In this document: one piece after another, positions 9,850-18,291 of the stretch
Layout: every line of letters starts with the position of its first letter
Position numbering within the stretch: the stretch's first letter is position 1
Assembly (NCBI GenBank): GCA_946555345.1
Contig: CAMNSS010000001.1
Coordinates: 227,818-291,817 of the forward strand
Length of the DNA stretch: 64,000 bases
Direction: 5' to 3'
From: an uncultured Eubacterium sp.
GTDB taxonomy: Bacteria; Bacillota; Clostridia; Peptostreptococcales; Anaerovoracaceae
The notes under the pieces: model-generated
The model's database searches: none
What the model saw: only the letters and a program-made list of their open reading frames with translations
What the model was told of the DNA's origin: nothing
Position numbers and translations under genes: made by a program

Positions 9850-11256
9850 ATGGAAGGGAAACAAAAAATATGTAGCTGGATAGACGAAAGCAAGCAACAG
9901 GCATTTGATATTTCGGATTATTTATGGGAACATCCTGAACTATCCATGCAGGAATACGAAGCATCAAAGAAGCTTTGCGATTATCTGGAAAAGGCGGGAT
10001 TTTCCGTAACGGAAGGCGTAGCCGGAATGCCGACCGCTTTTGTCGCAACATATGGGCAGGGAAGCCCGGTGCTGGCTTTTAGCTCCGAATACGATGCGCT
10101 TCCGGGACTGTCCCAGAAAAAGGATTCCGTGAAACAAGAACCGGCCCGTCCGATGGCGCCGGGACACGGATGCGGGCATAATTTAATGGCCACGGGCGGC
10201 TGCCTGGCTGCTGCTGCGTTGAAAGCGTATATGGAGGAAAACAAGCTGGCGGGAACAATTAAAGTGTTCGGAACGCCCGCAGAGGAGCTTTGCATCGGCA
10301 AGCCGTTTATGGCGAAGGAAGGCTTGTTCGAGGGCATCGACGCATTCATAGACTGGCATCCGAACCATACAAACAGGGCGGCTGCCTGCGATACGAACGC
10401 ATATTTTAATGTAAAATATCACTTTAGCGGCGTGCCTTCCCATGGGAATGCGCCGTGGAACGGGCGGAGTTCTTTGGACGGGGCGATGCTGATGGGCCAC
10501 GCCATTGAAATGCTGCGCGAGCATATTAAGCCGGGGACGGAAAGCTCGGCGACTACTTTAAATTATGCATTCCCGGATGTGGGCAACAGCTTCCCGAATG
10601 TTGTGCCTGCTAACACGATTATCTGGTGCGTGGGGAGAATGAAGGATGCAGAGCTTGCGGCGGATGTGCTAAAGCGGCTGAGCGACTGTGCGGAAGGCTG
10701 TGCGCTGGCGACAGGAACGACAGTTACCAGGGAGGTCATCACCGCGACGCATGACATGATCCCGAATCTTTGCCTGGGAAAACTCGTGGAAAAAAACCTG
10801 CGTTATGTGGGCGTGCCGAAGTATTCGGAGGCTGACCAGGAGGCGGCCAAGGGCATCCAGAGGAGCATGGGCGTTGCGGAAACGGGATATACCTGCGAGA
10901 TTTTGGATACCGTGCTGGGAAGCCAGCCGGTTACGGATTCGTCGGAATATAGCTGGTATGCGCCGATCGCATTCTTAAATGTCGCGCTTTCGCCATCGGC
11001 AGATGTGGGCTGGCATAGCTGGACGAGCGCAAAGTTTGCGGGTAGCGAGGTTGGAAAGCGCGTTCTGGAGACGGTAGGCAAAACGCTGGCCCTTGTGGGT
11101 TATGACCTGCTGGCCGAGCCAAAGCTGATTGAAGAAGCCAAGGCCGAGTTAAAGGAACGCTTAGGCGGAAGGGTATATGAAACGCTGCTTCCGGCTGATG
11201 CTGTGCCTGATTTGGAGACAAATAAGGATATCATGGAAAAGTTCCGTGTAAAATAG
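9850..11256 (+). CDS. M20 family amidohydrolase, AbgB-like (p-aminobenzoyl-glutamate hydrolase type)
   Basis: 468-residue cytosolic metallo-amidohydrolase of the M20D/AbgB group, which cleaves N-acyl or N-aroyl amino acids. Visible landmarks are LWEHPELSMQEYEASK near the N-terminus, SEYDALPG (about 76), the metal ligands in PGHGCGHNLMATG (about 104-116), GTPAEE (about 142) and DWHPNHTN (about 168). The dimerisation or lid domain has FSGVPSHGNAPWNGRSSLDG. A late DVGWHSWTSAKF segment is typical of AbgB. The start has AAAGAGGG 5' of the ATG. It has its own sigma-54 promoter and a structured leader. Clustering with pepD and the MFS carrier suggests uptake and hydrolysis of amide-linked amino acids. 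The real substrate is not evident. Confidence 0.88.
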   Translation: MEGKQKICSWIDESKQQAFDISDYLWEHPELSMQEYEASKKLCDYLEKAGFSVTEGVAGMPTAFVATYGQGSPVLAFSSEYDALPGLSQKKDSVKQEPARPMAPGHGCGHNLMATGGCLAAAALKAYMEENKLAGTIKVFGTPAEELCIGKPFMAKEGLFEGIDAFIDWHPNHTNRAAACDTNAYFNVKYHFSGVPSHGNAPWNGRSSLDGAMLMGHAIEMLREHIKPGTESSATTLNYAFPDVGNSFPNVVPANTIIWCVGRMKDAELAADVLKRLSDCAEGCALATGTTVTREVITATHDMIPNLCLGKLVEKNLRYVGVPKYSEADQEAAKGIQRSMGVAETGYTCEILDTVLGSQPVTDSSEYSWYAPIAFLNVALSPSADVGWHSWTSAKFAGSEVGKRVLETVGKTLALVGYDLLAEPKLIEEAKAELKERLGGRVYETLLPADAVPDLETNKDIMEKFRVK

Positions 11257-11368
11257 GCGCTTTGCGGCAGGGAAGGCATGAAGGAAAGAGGCTGAAAGGC
11301 GGCAAACGCCGAAAAGGAAAATATTGCAATGCATGATATGTGCAGGCCGCAATGAATCGAAAGGATTT

Positions 11369-11405
11369 AAAAGCCCGGCGTGATAGAAATCATGCCGAGC
11401 TTTTT
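11369..11405. terminator. Bidirectional terminator between the M20 gene and hsdR
   Basis: AAAAGCCCGGCGTGAT-AGAA-ATCATGCCGAGCTTTT is a long stem with two mismatches, followed by T's on the plus strand and with TTTTAAAT on the minus strand. It separates the convergent M20 gene and the hsd operon. Confidence 0.75.
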
Positions 11406-11457
11406 GGTGGTTTTTTGGGGAGCGGGATGCTTGCTTTCCTATTGCTATTTGTATCTT

Positions 11458-14400
11458 TTATCGTGGCTTAAAGCCATAAACAATATCCTTCGCTTCCTGC
11501 GGTAACACCTCATAGGATTTTCCGTCTTTGTTGTATGTAAGGTTAAATACAAGATCAGAGAGCCATTTCTTGAACGATGGATTGTCTTGAAACTGTTTGA
11601 ACAGCTCCATGTTATCTGCCATGATAGCGAAAATAATTTGTTGCAAAGCCCGTTCACTTTCAAGCCTTGCGCTTTGTTCATCAGCGTTTTTCATGGCATT
11701 CTGATATTTCTCATCCCTGGAAACCATAGCAGGAATTTCGAGAATCTGCCTGCGTACATTATCCGCATCGTTCCAGTTGATATTGCCAAACATATCATTG
11801 AAATCAGATAAAATAATGGAAAGCAAATCCATCTCCGGCTCGATAATATGGCCGGTCTTGCCAGCGGGGACTGGTGCAACCTCAGAATCGGAATCCTCCA
11901 GTTTGATGGACATTGACTCGCGCGCCTCACTGCGGTAACTTTCCAAATCGATTGCTTCAAGAATACCCTGCGACAAATCATCCTCACGGGGAGATGGCAG
12001 CTTTGGTATTAGGAGGTTTAGGAAAATGGAAAGCTTCTCCCAATCCGCATTGCCATAAGGAAGAATCGCACCGAGAAATCCGTATGTACGGCAGAATGCT
12101 TTTGCCGCGCTTTTGAACTTAATCTGCTCATCCGTTTCCAGTTGCCGATAAATAGCCGTACAGGCGTCCAGGGCAGGATCGAGTTTGTCGCGGTCTGCGC
12201 CATTCAGATACAGGTTAACCAAGCGTTCTACATCATCGCCAGAATATACCTGGCATCCCTCCATCGCCGCCACAAGGTCATGGAGTTTGTTCGGGTCGGT
12301 CTCGCCGGATAAAATCGTGGTGCGGTAGTAGCGGGAAAAGGATTCCTCAATGATTTCCGGTTTATTAGCGAAATCCAAAACGAAGGTGTCATGTTTTTTC
12401 GGATGGCAACGGTTCAGCCTTGAAAGGGTCTGCACTGCTTTAATGTCATAAAGCATCTTATCCACATACATTGTGTGGAGCAGTGGTTCGTCAAAGCCCG
12501 TTTGAAACATATCTGCTACAATTAAGATGCGATACGGGTCTGCCTTAAAGGTCTTTGGTATCTTTGCGTCTGGGAATCCATTCAAGCCTGCCGAGGTCAG
12601 CGGCGATTCTTGTCCGTTGTACTTGCACTCGCCAGAGAAGGCGATAATGGCCTTATACGGGCTGTGCCTTTCTGAAAGGCATTTGTTGATGGCATAGTAA
12701 TATTCGATACAACGTGGAATGCTGGCGGTCACGACCATAGCCCGGGCTTGCCCGCCAACTTTTCCCTTGGCGATAATCTGTTCGTGGAAGTGCTCAACCA
12801 TCATGGCGGCTTTTTTCGCTATGGTATCGCTGTTGCTTTCCACGAAATTGCGGAGTTTTTTCTGTGCGCGCTTCTTATCGAACATCGGATCGTCTTCGAC
12901 AGTCTTCATCAACCTGTAAAAGCTGTCGATAGGCGTGTAATTCTGCAGCACATCCAGAATAAATCCCTCCTGGATGGCTTGTTTCATCGTGTAAATATGG
13001 AATGGTTTGTGCTTAATGTCCCCGCCGTCCTGATACGGAATGCCGAATGTCTCCAGCGTCTTGTTCTTCGGGGTAGCCGTAAATGCAAAATAGCTGGCAT
13101 TGTCCAGCAGCTTGCGCCCTTCCATCATAGCGTTGATCTTGTCCTCATTGTCCATTTCATCATCTGAAGCGAGTCCGGAGAGGGCAAGATTCATCTGTGC
13201 GGAGTTCCGTCCGCTTTGTCCGGAGTGTGCCTCATCAATGATAATCGCAAAACGGTTACTTTTGTGGTCTGCTCCGAGCTGTGGAACAATATATGGGAAT
13301 TTCTCAATCGTGGTAACGATAATGCGCTTGCCGTCCGTAATGGCTTTCGTAAGGTCGCTGGAGTGTTCCGCCCAAGCCACAGTATTGCTAACTTGCATAA
13401 ACTGCTTGATGGTGTCCCGGATCTGTTTGTCGAGGACACGGCGGTCGGTGACTACAATGACAGAGTCCAGCATCGGGCATCCATCCTGTTCAAGCCCGAT
13501 CAGCTGATGGGCAAGCCATGCGATAGAATTGGATTTGCCGCTTCCTGCGCTGTGCTGGATCAGGTATTTGCGCCCGACGCCATTTTCCTGCACATCGCTA
13601 AGAAGTTTTGTGACCACATCGAGCTGATGATAACGCGGGAAAATTTGCTTTTCTTTTTTCTTTTTGGTGTCCTCATCTGCCTCGACAATGACTTGGGCGT
13701 AATTTTCGATAATCAGCGTCAGTTTTTCTTTTGTGAGAATATCTTTCCACAAGTAATCGGTCATCAAGCCGCTCGGATTTGGCGGATTGCCTGCGCCATC
13801 GTTGTACCCCTTATCGAAAGGCAGAAACCAACTGTCTTTGCCTGCAAGGCGAGTGCAGAATTTTATGCGGGCGTCATCCACAGCCAGATGCACCATACAG
13901 CGTTTGAACTGGAATAACATCTCTCTTGGGTCACGGTCATCCTTATACTGCTGGACAGCATCGTCCGTATTTTGCTTTGTAAGCTGGTTTTTCAGTTCAA
14001 ATGTAATGACAGGCAATCCATTGATGAATAAGCACAGATCAAGAGCTAGTTTGCCTGCGTTTTGAGCGTAGCGGAGCTGGCGCGTCACACTAAAAATATT
14101 TCTCTGGAACATCTCCCGTGCCTTTGTGTTATTTTCGGTCGGCGTGAGGTAGAACATGATGAGATTGGCAGGATAGATTTTGACGCCATTGCGCAGAACA
14201 TCTATAATGCCGCGTTTAGCCAATTCCCCTTGGAGGCGGTTCAGAAACTGCCGCTTTTTCTGCTCAGACTGGAACACCCCCAGTTTATTCATCTGCGAGG
14301 GCTGGGTATCCTGCAAAAATCGAAAAAGCCGGGTTTCATCAATCGCATATTCTTTGTTATAATCGGCGTTAGTTCCCTCCTCATAACCATTCTGCCCGAC

Positions 14401-14460
14401 TAGGTGTTTTACGATGAGGGCTTCCAGACCGCTTTCTCTTGTGTTTGTAAATTCCAGCAT
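11458..14460 (-). CDS. hsdR: Type I restriction enzyme R (motor/nuclease) subunit
   Basis: 1000-residue HsdR that translocates and cuts unmodified DNA with HsdM and HsdS. The N-terminal PD-(D/E)xK nuclease is visible: LALDLCLFINGLPVITFELK gives Asp141, Glu155 and Lys157. The SF2 motor follows, with Walker A QHSAGSGKSNSIAWLA (about 300-315), DEAH as IIIDEAHSGQSGR (about 415) and motif III FAFTATPK. Motif VI lies in VQTLSRLNRCHP. The helical C-terminal domain ends at the stop. Length is normal and there is no frameshift, so the subunit looks functional. It is the last gene of the operon, 2 bp after the small ORF. Confidence 0.95.
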   Translation of the reverse strand: MLEFTNTRESGLEALIVKHLVGQNGYEEGTNADYNKEYAIDETRLFRFLQDTQPSQMNKLGVFQSEQKKRQFLNRLQGELAKRGIIDVLRNGVKIYPANLIMFYLTPTENNTKAREMFQRNIFSVTRQLRYAQNAGKLALDLCLFINGLPVITFELKNQLTKQNTDDAVQQYKDDRDPREMLFQFKRCMVHLAVDDARIKFCTRLAGKDSWFLPFDKGYNDGAGNPPNPSGLMTDYLWKDILTKEKLTLIIENYAQVIVEADEDTKKKKEKQIFPRYHQLDVVTKLLSDVQENGVGRKYLIQHSAGSGKSNSIAWLAHQLIGLEQDGCPMLDSVIVVTDRRVLDKQIRDTIKQFMQVSNTVAWAEHSSDLTKAITDGKRIIVTTIEKFPYIVPQLGADHKSNRFAIIIDEAHSGQSGRNSAQMNLALSGLASDDEMDNEDKINAMMEGRKLLDNASYFAFTATPKNKTLETFGIPYQDGGDIKHKPFHIYTMKQAIQEGFILDVLQNYTPIDSFYRLMKTVEDDPMFDKKRAQKKLRNFVESNSDTIAKKAAMMVEHFHEQIIAKGKVGGQARAMVVTASIPRCIEYYYAINKCLSERHSPYKAIIAFSGECKYNGQESPLTSAGLNGFPDAKIPKTFKADPYRILIVADMFQTGFDEPLLHTMYVDKMLYDIKAVQTLSRLNRCHPKKHDTFVLDFANKPEIIEESFSRYYRTTILSGETDPNKLHDLVAAMEGCQVYSGDDVERLVNLYLNGADRDKLDPALDACTAIYRQLETDEQIKFKSAAKAFCRTYGFLGAILPYGNADWEKLSIFLNLLIPKLPSPREDDLSQGILEAIDLESYRSEARESMSIKLEDSDSEVAPVPAGKTGHIIEPEMDLLSIILSDFNDMFGNINWNDADNVRRQILEIPAMVSRDEKYQNAMKNADEQSARLESERALQQIIFAIMADNMELFKQFQDNPSFKKWLSDLVFNLTYNKDGKSYEVLPQEAKDIVYGFKPR

Positions 14461-14462
14461 AG

Positions 14463-14636
14463 TTACCTCTTTTGCTTTGTAAAGTGCTGCTGCTCATAAA
14501 ATTGCTTAGCAAGTTCTTTCACTTCATCTTCGTAGGCTTTTCTGTATGCCTTTTCCCACTCGGTGTAATTGGGGGTGTTGTCAATACACTTCTTGATAAT
14601 TTCAGCAAAAGCACTGATAAAATTCATTTCATTCAT
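14463..14636 (-). CDS. Small 57-residue protein encoded between hsdS and hsdR
   Basis: On the minus strand an ATG at 14636 opens a 57-codon frame that starts MNEMNFISAFAEIIKKCIDN and ends HFTKQKR. It ends 2 bp before the hsdR ATG and starts 7 bp after the hsdS stop. The overlap-like packing and the AAGAGG ribosome binding site for hsdR inside its last codons argue for real translation. The peptide is charged and predicted helical, with no signal or membrane segment and no recognised family. It could be a regulatory partner of the R subunit or a translational coupler. Confidence 0.65.
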   Translation of the reverse strand: MNEMNFISAFAEIIKKCIDNTPNYTEWEKAYRKAYEDEVKELAKQFYEQQHFTKQKR

Positions 14637-14643
14637 TTGTTAA

Positions 14644-15981
14644 TTACTCCTCCATCTCCGCATTTTTACCGTCAGCATCCACGGCATCACTGCCTATGTG
14701 CTTATCAATAAATTCGTATTCAGGGATTTCGACATCACGGACATCAATTTTGCCAGTGACGGCATCGGAGATAAGGCGCAATTTCAAATCATATAGATTT
14801 GAAATTATTTGCAGTTGCTTTTTAATAATATTGTCTATTTCAAGCAATTTTTTATCAAGATAATTCACTATTTCTTGTTGTTCATCCAATGATGGCAACG
14901 GTACATACATATTTAGTATATAATCTGAATTTGCTCTTGGCATTTTTGCACCGTATGTAGACGAATTGACAGAATCAATAAACCATTCGTGAAGCATAAC
15001 ATACCGTAAAAAGCGTATATCTCCATTAAATGAGGAAAATATCAATAGCTCTCCTGTGCAGTAACTGTCATACGGAGCAATAATTACTTTTGCCAAGTAT
15101 GGGCGTAATTTTGAAAACATCAAATCTCCTCGGCGGCAAACGCATTGCACCGAAGCATCATACTCTGATCGTGTTGGTCGTATATCATTTGAATAGCTGT
15201 TTATATTTTCTAAACCAATATATCTATCTTCACTATTAGGCGTGTATTCGTTTTTTTCATTTCTAACTGTTGTGACCCGTTTCAATTTGACAATCTTCCA
15301 ATGTTCTGGCATCTTATCAAACCATGTAACATCGCTATCCTTAAAACATATGTCCGTATTCAATCCCTTTGTAACAGCGTTATTTATGATGGATTTTTTT
15401 AGTTTTGTCAATTCTTCAATTTGTCGTTTCCGTACGGTAATCAGCCTATTGATGCTCGCAACCTTCCAGTCCAGAAACCGCACAATCTGCTCCTGCTCGG
15501 GGCGGGACGGGACGGGGATGCGATGGTTCTTAAGCTTTGCGTAATCAATATTCTGGCCTTCGCGAATGCCTGTGACACAGGTCTTTAGAAGTTCTATGAA
15601 TGAGTGCGATTTAGCAAGATATCTGAAGTATTCCGATGTTAGAATATTCTTTGAAACCATAATGGTATATGCCGGACTGATAATTCCTTGATAATAAGCA
15701 TACTCTATCCCGCCTTGGAATGAACGCAAACTTATAACGAAGTCACCAATTCGGACTAACTTCAATGAATGTAAATCCTTTTGTGCCTCTACAGTACGGG
15801 CATTATAAAGGTTTTTGGGAACAACGCCCATATTCTGTGAAGCGACAAGGAGTGGTTCGTCTGGATATCCTTTTTCATTCCGTTCCCCAAAGGCATATTT
15901 GATTTTGATTGTCTTCCATTCTCTTGGAATTTCCGTTAGCCATAATTGGTTGGTGCTTTTGTAGTCAGGATAAATCTTCAT
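14644..15981 (-). CDS. hsdS: Type I restriction-modification specificity subunit
   Basis: 445-residue HsdS with two target recognition domains, each followed by a long conserved helix. TRD1 is about 1-150, with the conserved RPEQEQIVRFLDWKVASIN helix at about 155-200. TRD2 is about 220-370, with SLDEQQEIVNYLDKKLLEID at about 370-410. It reads the two halves of a bipartite DNA target for HsdM/HsdR. The sequence is visibly more A+T-rich than its neighbours, as expected for exchanged specificity genes. Its first codons overlap the hsdM stop by 4 bp. The recognition sequence cannot be inferred. Confidence 0.94.
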   Translation of the reverse strand: MKIYPDYKSTNQLWLTEIPREWKTIKIKYAFGERNEKGYPDEPLLVASQNMGVVPKNLYNARTVEAQKDLHSLKLVRIGDFVISLRSFQGGIEYAYYQGIISPAYTIMVSKNILTSEYFRYLAKSHSFIELLKTCVTGIREGQNIDYAKLKNHRIPVPSRPEQEQIVRFLDWKVASINRLITVRKRQIEELTKLKKSIINNAVTKGLNTDICFKDSDVTWFDKMPEHWKIVKLKRVTTVRNEKNEYTPNSEDRYIGLENINSYSNDIRPTRSEYDASVQCVCRRGDLMFSKLRPYLAKVIIAPYDSYCTGELLIFSSFNGDIRFLRYVMLHEWFIDSVNSSTYGAKMPRANSDYILNMYVPLPSLDEQQEIVNYLDKKLLEIDNIIKKQLQIISNLYDLKLRLISDAVTGKIDVRDVEIPEYEFIDKHIGSDAVDADGKNAEMEE

Positions 15982-17984
15982 GAAATACCCTCCATAATCT
16001 CCGCCATCATGCCATCCGCCTCCCGTTCAAGGGCTTTCAAGCTTTCCAAAATTTCCTCCATCGGGCGCAGTTCTGTTGGTTTGTAGAAATATTTGGTGAA
16101 GCTGATTTCGTAGCCAATCTGTGTTCTCTTTCCATCCACATAAGCATCGGGAGCATAGGGCAATACCTCGTTTTTCATAAACGCATCAATGCCGCCTTCA
16201 TAAGTCAATGGAATGTTTTCTGCGTCCCGCAAGTCAACATCTGGTTCTCCTTCGATGGGCTTGCAAGCTGGGTCTTTCTCCGTGATGAAAGACCGGATTT
16301 TCTTCAAAACGCTAGCTTTCAGTTTCGTAGCTTTGGAAAATGCTGTCCAGTCATCCAAAGGAGCGGTTTTTGCAGCTTCGGCAATAGCGGTATTTACTGA
16401 CGCAAGTTCGTCTGGTTTCTTAAATAAATTGGCTGGAATTTCCCTGTCAGGATATATGCGCAGGCGCAGAGGACGCTCCACTGTAACGGACCAGTAGCCA
16501 AACTCCTCGTTATTGAAAATCATGCTGGCTTCGCTTTGTTCCATCTGCATAAAGATGCGTACAATTTCCTGGCGGATTTCCGGTGTAACCTCACAGTTCT
16601 TTTTGCCCATATTTTTGCGGAGCGGGGATTTCATGGCGGTTGCGTCAATCAACTGGATTTTCCCTTTGCGGCGTTCTTCCTTCTGGTTGGATAGAATCCA
16701 GATGAATGTCCCGATTCCTGTGTTATAAAACATATTTTCTGGCAAAGCGATGATGGCCTCGATCAAATCATTCTCGATTAGATAGCGGCGGGCGTTGCTT
16801 TCCCCGCTGCCAGCGTCCCCGGTAAATATGGATGAGCCGTTATGTACCTCGGCAATGCGGCTGCCAAGCGGCGTGTCCTTTTTCATTTTTGCCACATTGT
16901 TCAGCAGGAAAAGCAACTGGCCGTCGCTTGTCCGCGGAATCATTGCCATCTGTTCGCCGCCCTCAAGATAGGCATTAAAGCGGGTATCCAAAATCTCTTT
17001 TTTGCCGCCCATTTTCTCCGCATCAACTTTCCAGCTTTTTCCATATGGAGGATTTGACAGCATAAAGTCAAATTGCCTTGTGGCGTTTCCATCCAAAGAA
17101 AGCGTAGAGCCGTAACTGATATGCTCCGCCTGCTGTCCATCGCCTTTGAGCAGCATATCCGCCTTGCAAATCGCATATGTTTCCGGGTTCACCTCCTGCC
17201 CGAACAGATGGATCGATACATTCTTTCCGTACTGCTGGGCAATCGCCAGAAGCCTGTCTTGTGTGACGGTAAGCATGCCGCCTGTACCGCAAGCTCCGTC
17301 ATAGCAGGAATAGGTGGAGTCTTTGATTTGATCCGCAATCGGCATAAAGACAAGATCGGTCATCAACTCGACGACATCGCGGGGCGTCCAGTGTTCCCCA
17401 GCTTCCTCGTTGTTTTCTTCGTTGAACTTGCGAATCAGTTCTTCAAAGATCGTACCCATGCCGTGGTTATCCAGTCCTGGGTGTTTCACGATAGTCTGTG
17501 CATCGTCCTTATAGACTGGATTCGGAGAGAGGTTGATGTCCGGCGAAATAAATTTCTCAATCACCGCCCCCAGAATATCCGCCTCAATCATCGTGTCAAT
17601 TTGGTTTCGGAACTTGAATTTTTCCAAAATCTCCTGCACATTCGGTGAAAAGCCATCCAAGTAAACTTCAAAGTCGGTCTTTAGCGTCTGCTTTTTTGCG
17701 CGGCTGGTGAGGTCGCGCAGACGGAACGGCGATGCATTGCAGAATGCCTGCCCCGCCGCATTGCACAGCGCCGGCCACTGATTATCGATTTTGGATGCAT
17801 CCAGCATCTTCTTCATATCAAGAACCGTATCCTTGCTGTCCTCCAGCATGGCGTCCAAACGGCGTATTACTGTCATCGGCAAAATAACATCGCGATATTT
17901 TCCACGTACATATACATCACGCAGGCAGTCATCTGCAATCCCCCATATAAAACTTACGATTGTATTGTGGATTTGATTGTCCAT
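15978..17984 (-). CDS. hsdM: Type I restriction-modification DNA methyltransferase subunit
   Basis: 668-residue N6-adenine methyltransferase, longer than the usual 500-530 residues because of an extended C-terminus. The N-terminal HsdM helical domain (about 1-150) contains IWGIADDCLRDVYVRGKYRDV. The SAM motif I is DGACGTGGML (about 234-243) and the catalytic motif IV is NPPY (about 311). A C-terminal extension (about 500-668) ends in helices likely to contact HsdS. It is the first gene of the operon and overlaps hsdS by 4 bp. An upstream promoter is at 18065-18093. Confidence 0.95.
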   Translation of the reverse strand: MDNQIHNTIVSFIWGIADDCLRDVYVRGKYRDVILPMTVIRRLDAMLEDSKDTVLDMKKMLDASKIDNQWPALCNAAGQAFCNASPFRLRDLTSRAKKQTLKTDFEVYLDGFSPNVQEILEKFKFRNQIDTMIEADILGAVIEKFISPDINLSPNPVYKDDAQTIVKHPGLDNHGMGTIFEELIRKFNEENNEEAGEHWTPRDVVELMTDLVFMPIADQIKDSTYSCYDGACGTGGMLTVTQDRLLAIAQQYGKNVSIHLFGQEVNPETYAICKADMLLKGDGQQAEHISYGSTLSLDGNATRQFDFMLSNPPYGKSWKVDAEKMGGKKEILDTRFNAYLEGGEQMAMIPRTSDGQLLFLLNNVAKMKKDTPLGSRIAEVHNGSSIFTGDAGSGESNARRYLIENDLIEAIIALPENMFYNTGIGTFIWILSNQKEERRKGKIQLIDATAMKSPLRKNMGKKNCEVTPEIRQEIVRIFMQMEQSEASMIFNNEEFGYWSVTVERPLRLRIYPDREIPANLFKKPDELASVNTAIAEAAKTAPLDDWTAFSKATKLKASVLKKIRSFITEKDPACKPIEGEPDVDLRDAENIPLTYEGGIDAFMKNEVLPYAPDAYVDGKRTQIGYEISFTKYFYKPTELRPMEEILESLKALEREADGMMAEIMEGIS

Positions 17985-18064
17985 GTGTCTTCGTTTCCTT
18001 TTCTATCATATCACTGGCATTGCATCTTAGGGCTATGCGGATTTTTTTCAGAGTCTTGTTGCTT

Positions 18065-18093
18065 ATTATAACACGCACAGCCTCAAAGCGCAA
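18065..18093 (-). promoter_or_regulatory. Sigma-70 promoter of the hsd operon
   Basis: On the minus strand TTGCGC (18088-18093), 17 bp, TATAAT (18065-18070). It lies about 80 bp upstream of the hsdM ATG. The -35 box abuts the palindrome at 18096-18121. Confidence 0.65.
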
Positions 18094-18095
18094 AA

Positions 18096-18121
18096 TTTCC
18101 CCCTGCGATTGCAGGGGGAAA
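18096..18121. terminator. Perfect 26 bp palindrome upstream of the hsd promoter
   Basis: TTTCCCCCTGC-GATT-GCAGGGGGAAA has 11 bp arms and a 4 nt loop. Read on the minus strand it ends in AAATTTT, so it may terminate transcripts of the hydrolase gene ending at 18292. Its position 2 bp upstream of the hsd -35 box also fits an operator. The sequence does not decide between the two. Confidence 0.5.
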
Positions 18122-18291
18122 TACTGATTTTCCTTAATTTTCGCTTTCATCAACGAGGCCAATTTTGCCCCAGTGGCAGGAAGCGTTTTTATTAATGGAT
18201 ACTGAACGGACACTTCTTCTGGCGCAGTCCTTACCGGTCAGGCGGCTTCAGTGCAACTGCCTGTATTCATGCTGTTTTTCGGCGGCCGCCG

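Noticed and set aside
11458..17984. Mobile island carrying the hsd operon
   Set aside because: No integrase, transposase, tRNA or direct repeats at its ends. Only the A+T-rich hsdS hints at exchange.
17929..18213. 94-codon minus-strand frame overlapping the hsdM start
   Set aside because: It spans the hsd promoter and palindrome and overlaps hsdM in another frame. No homology or ribosome binding site is visible.
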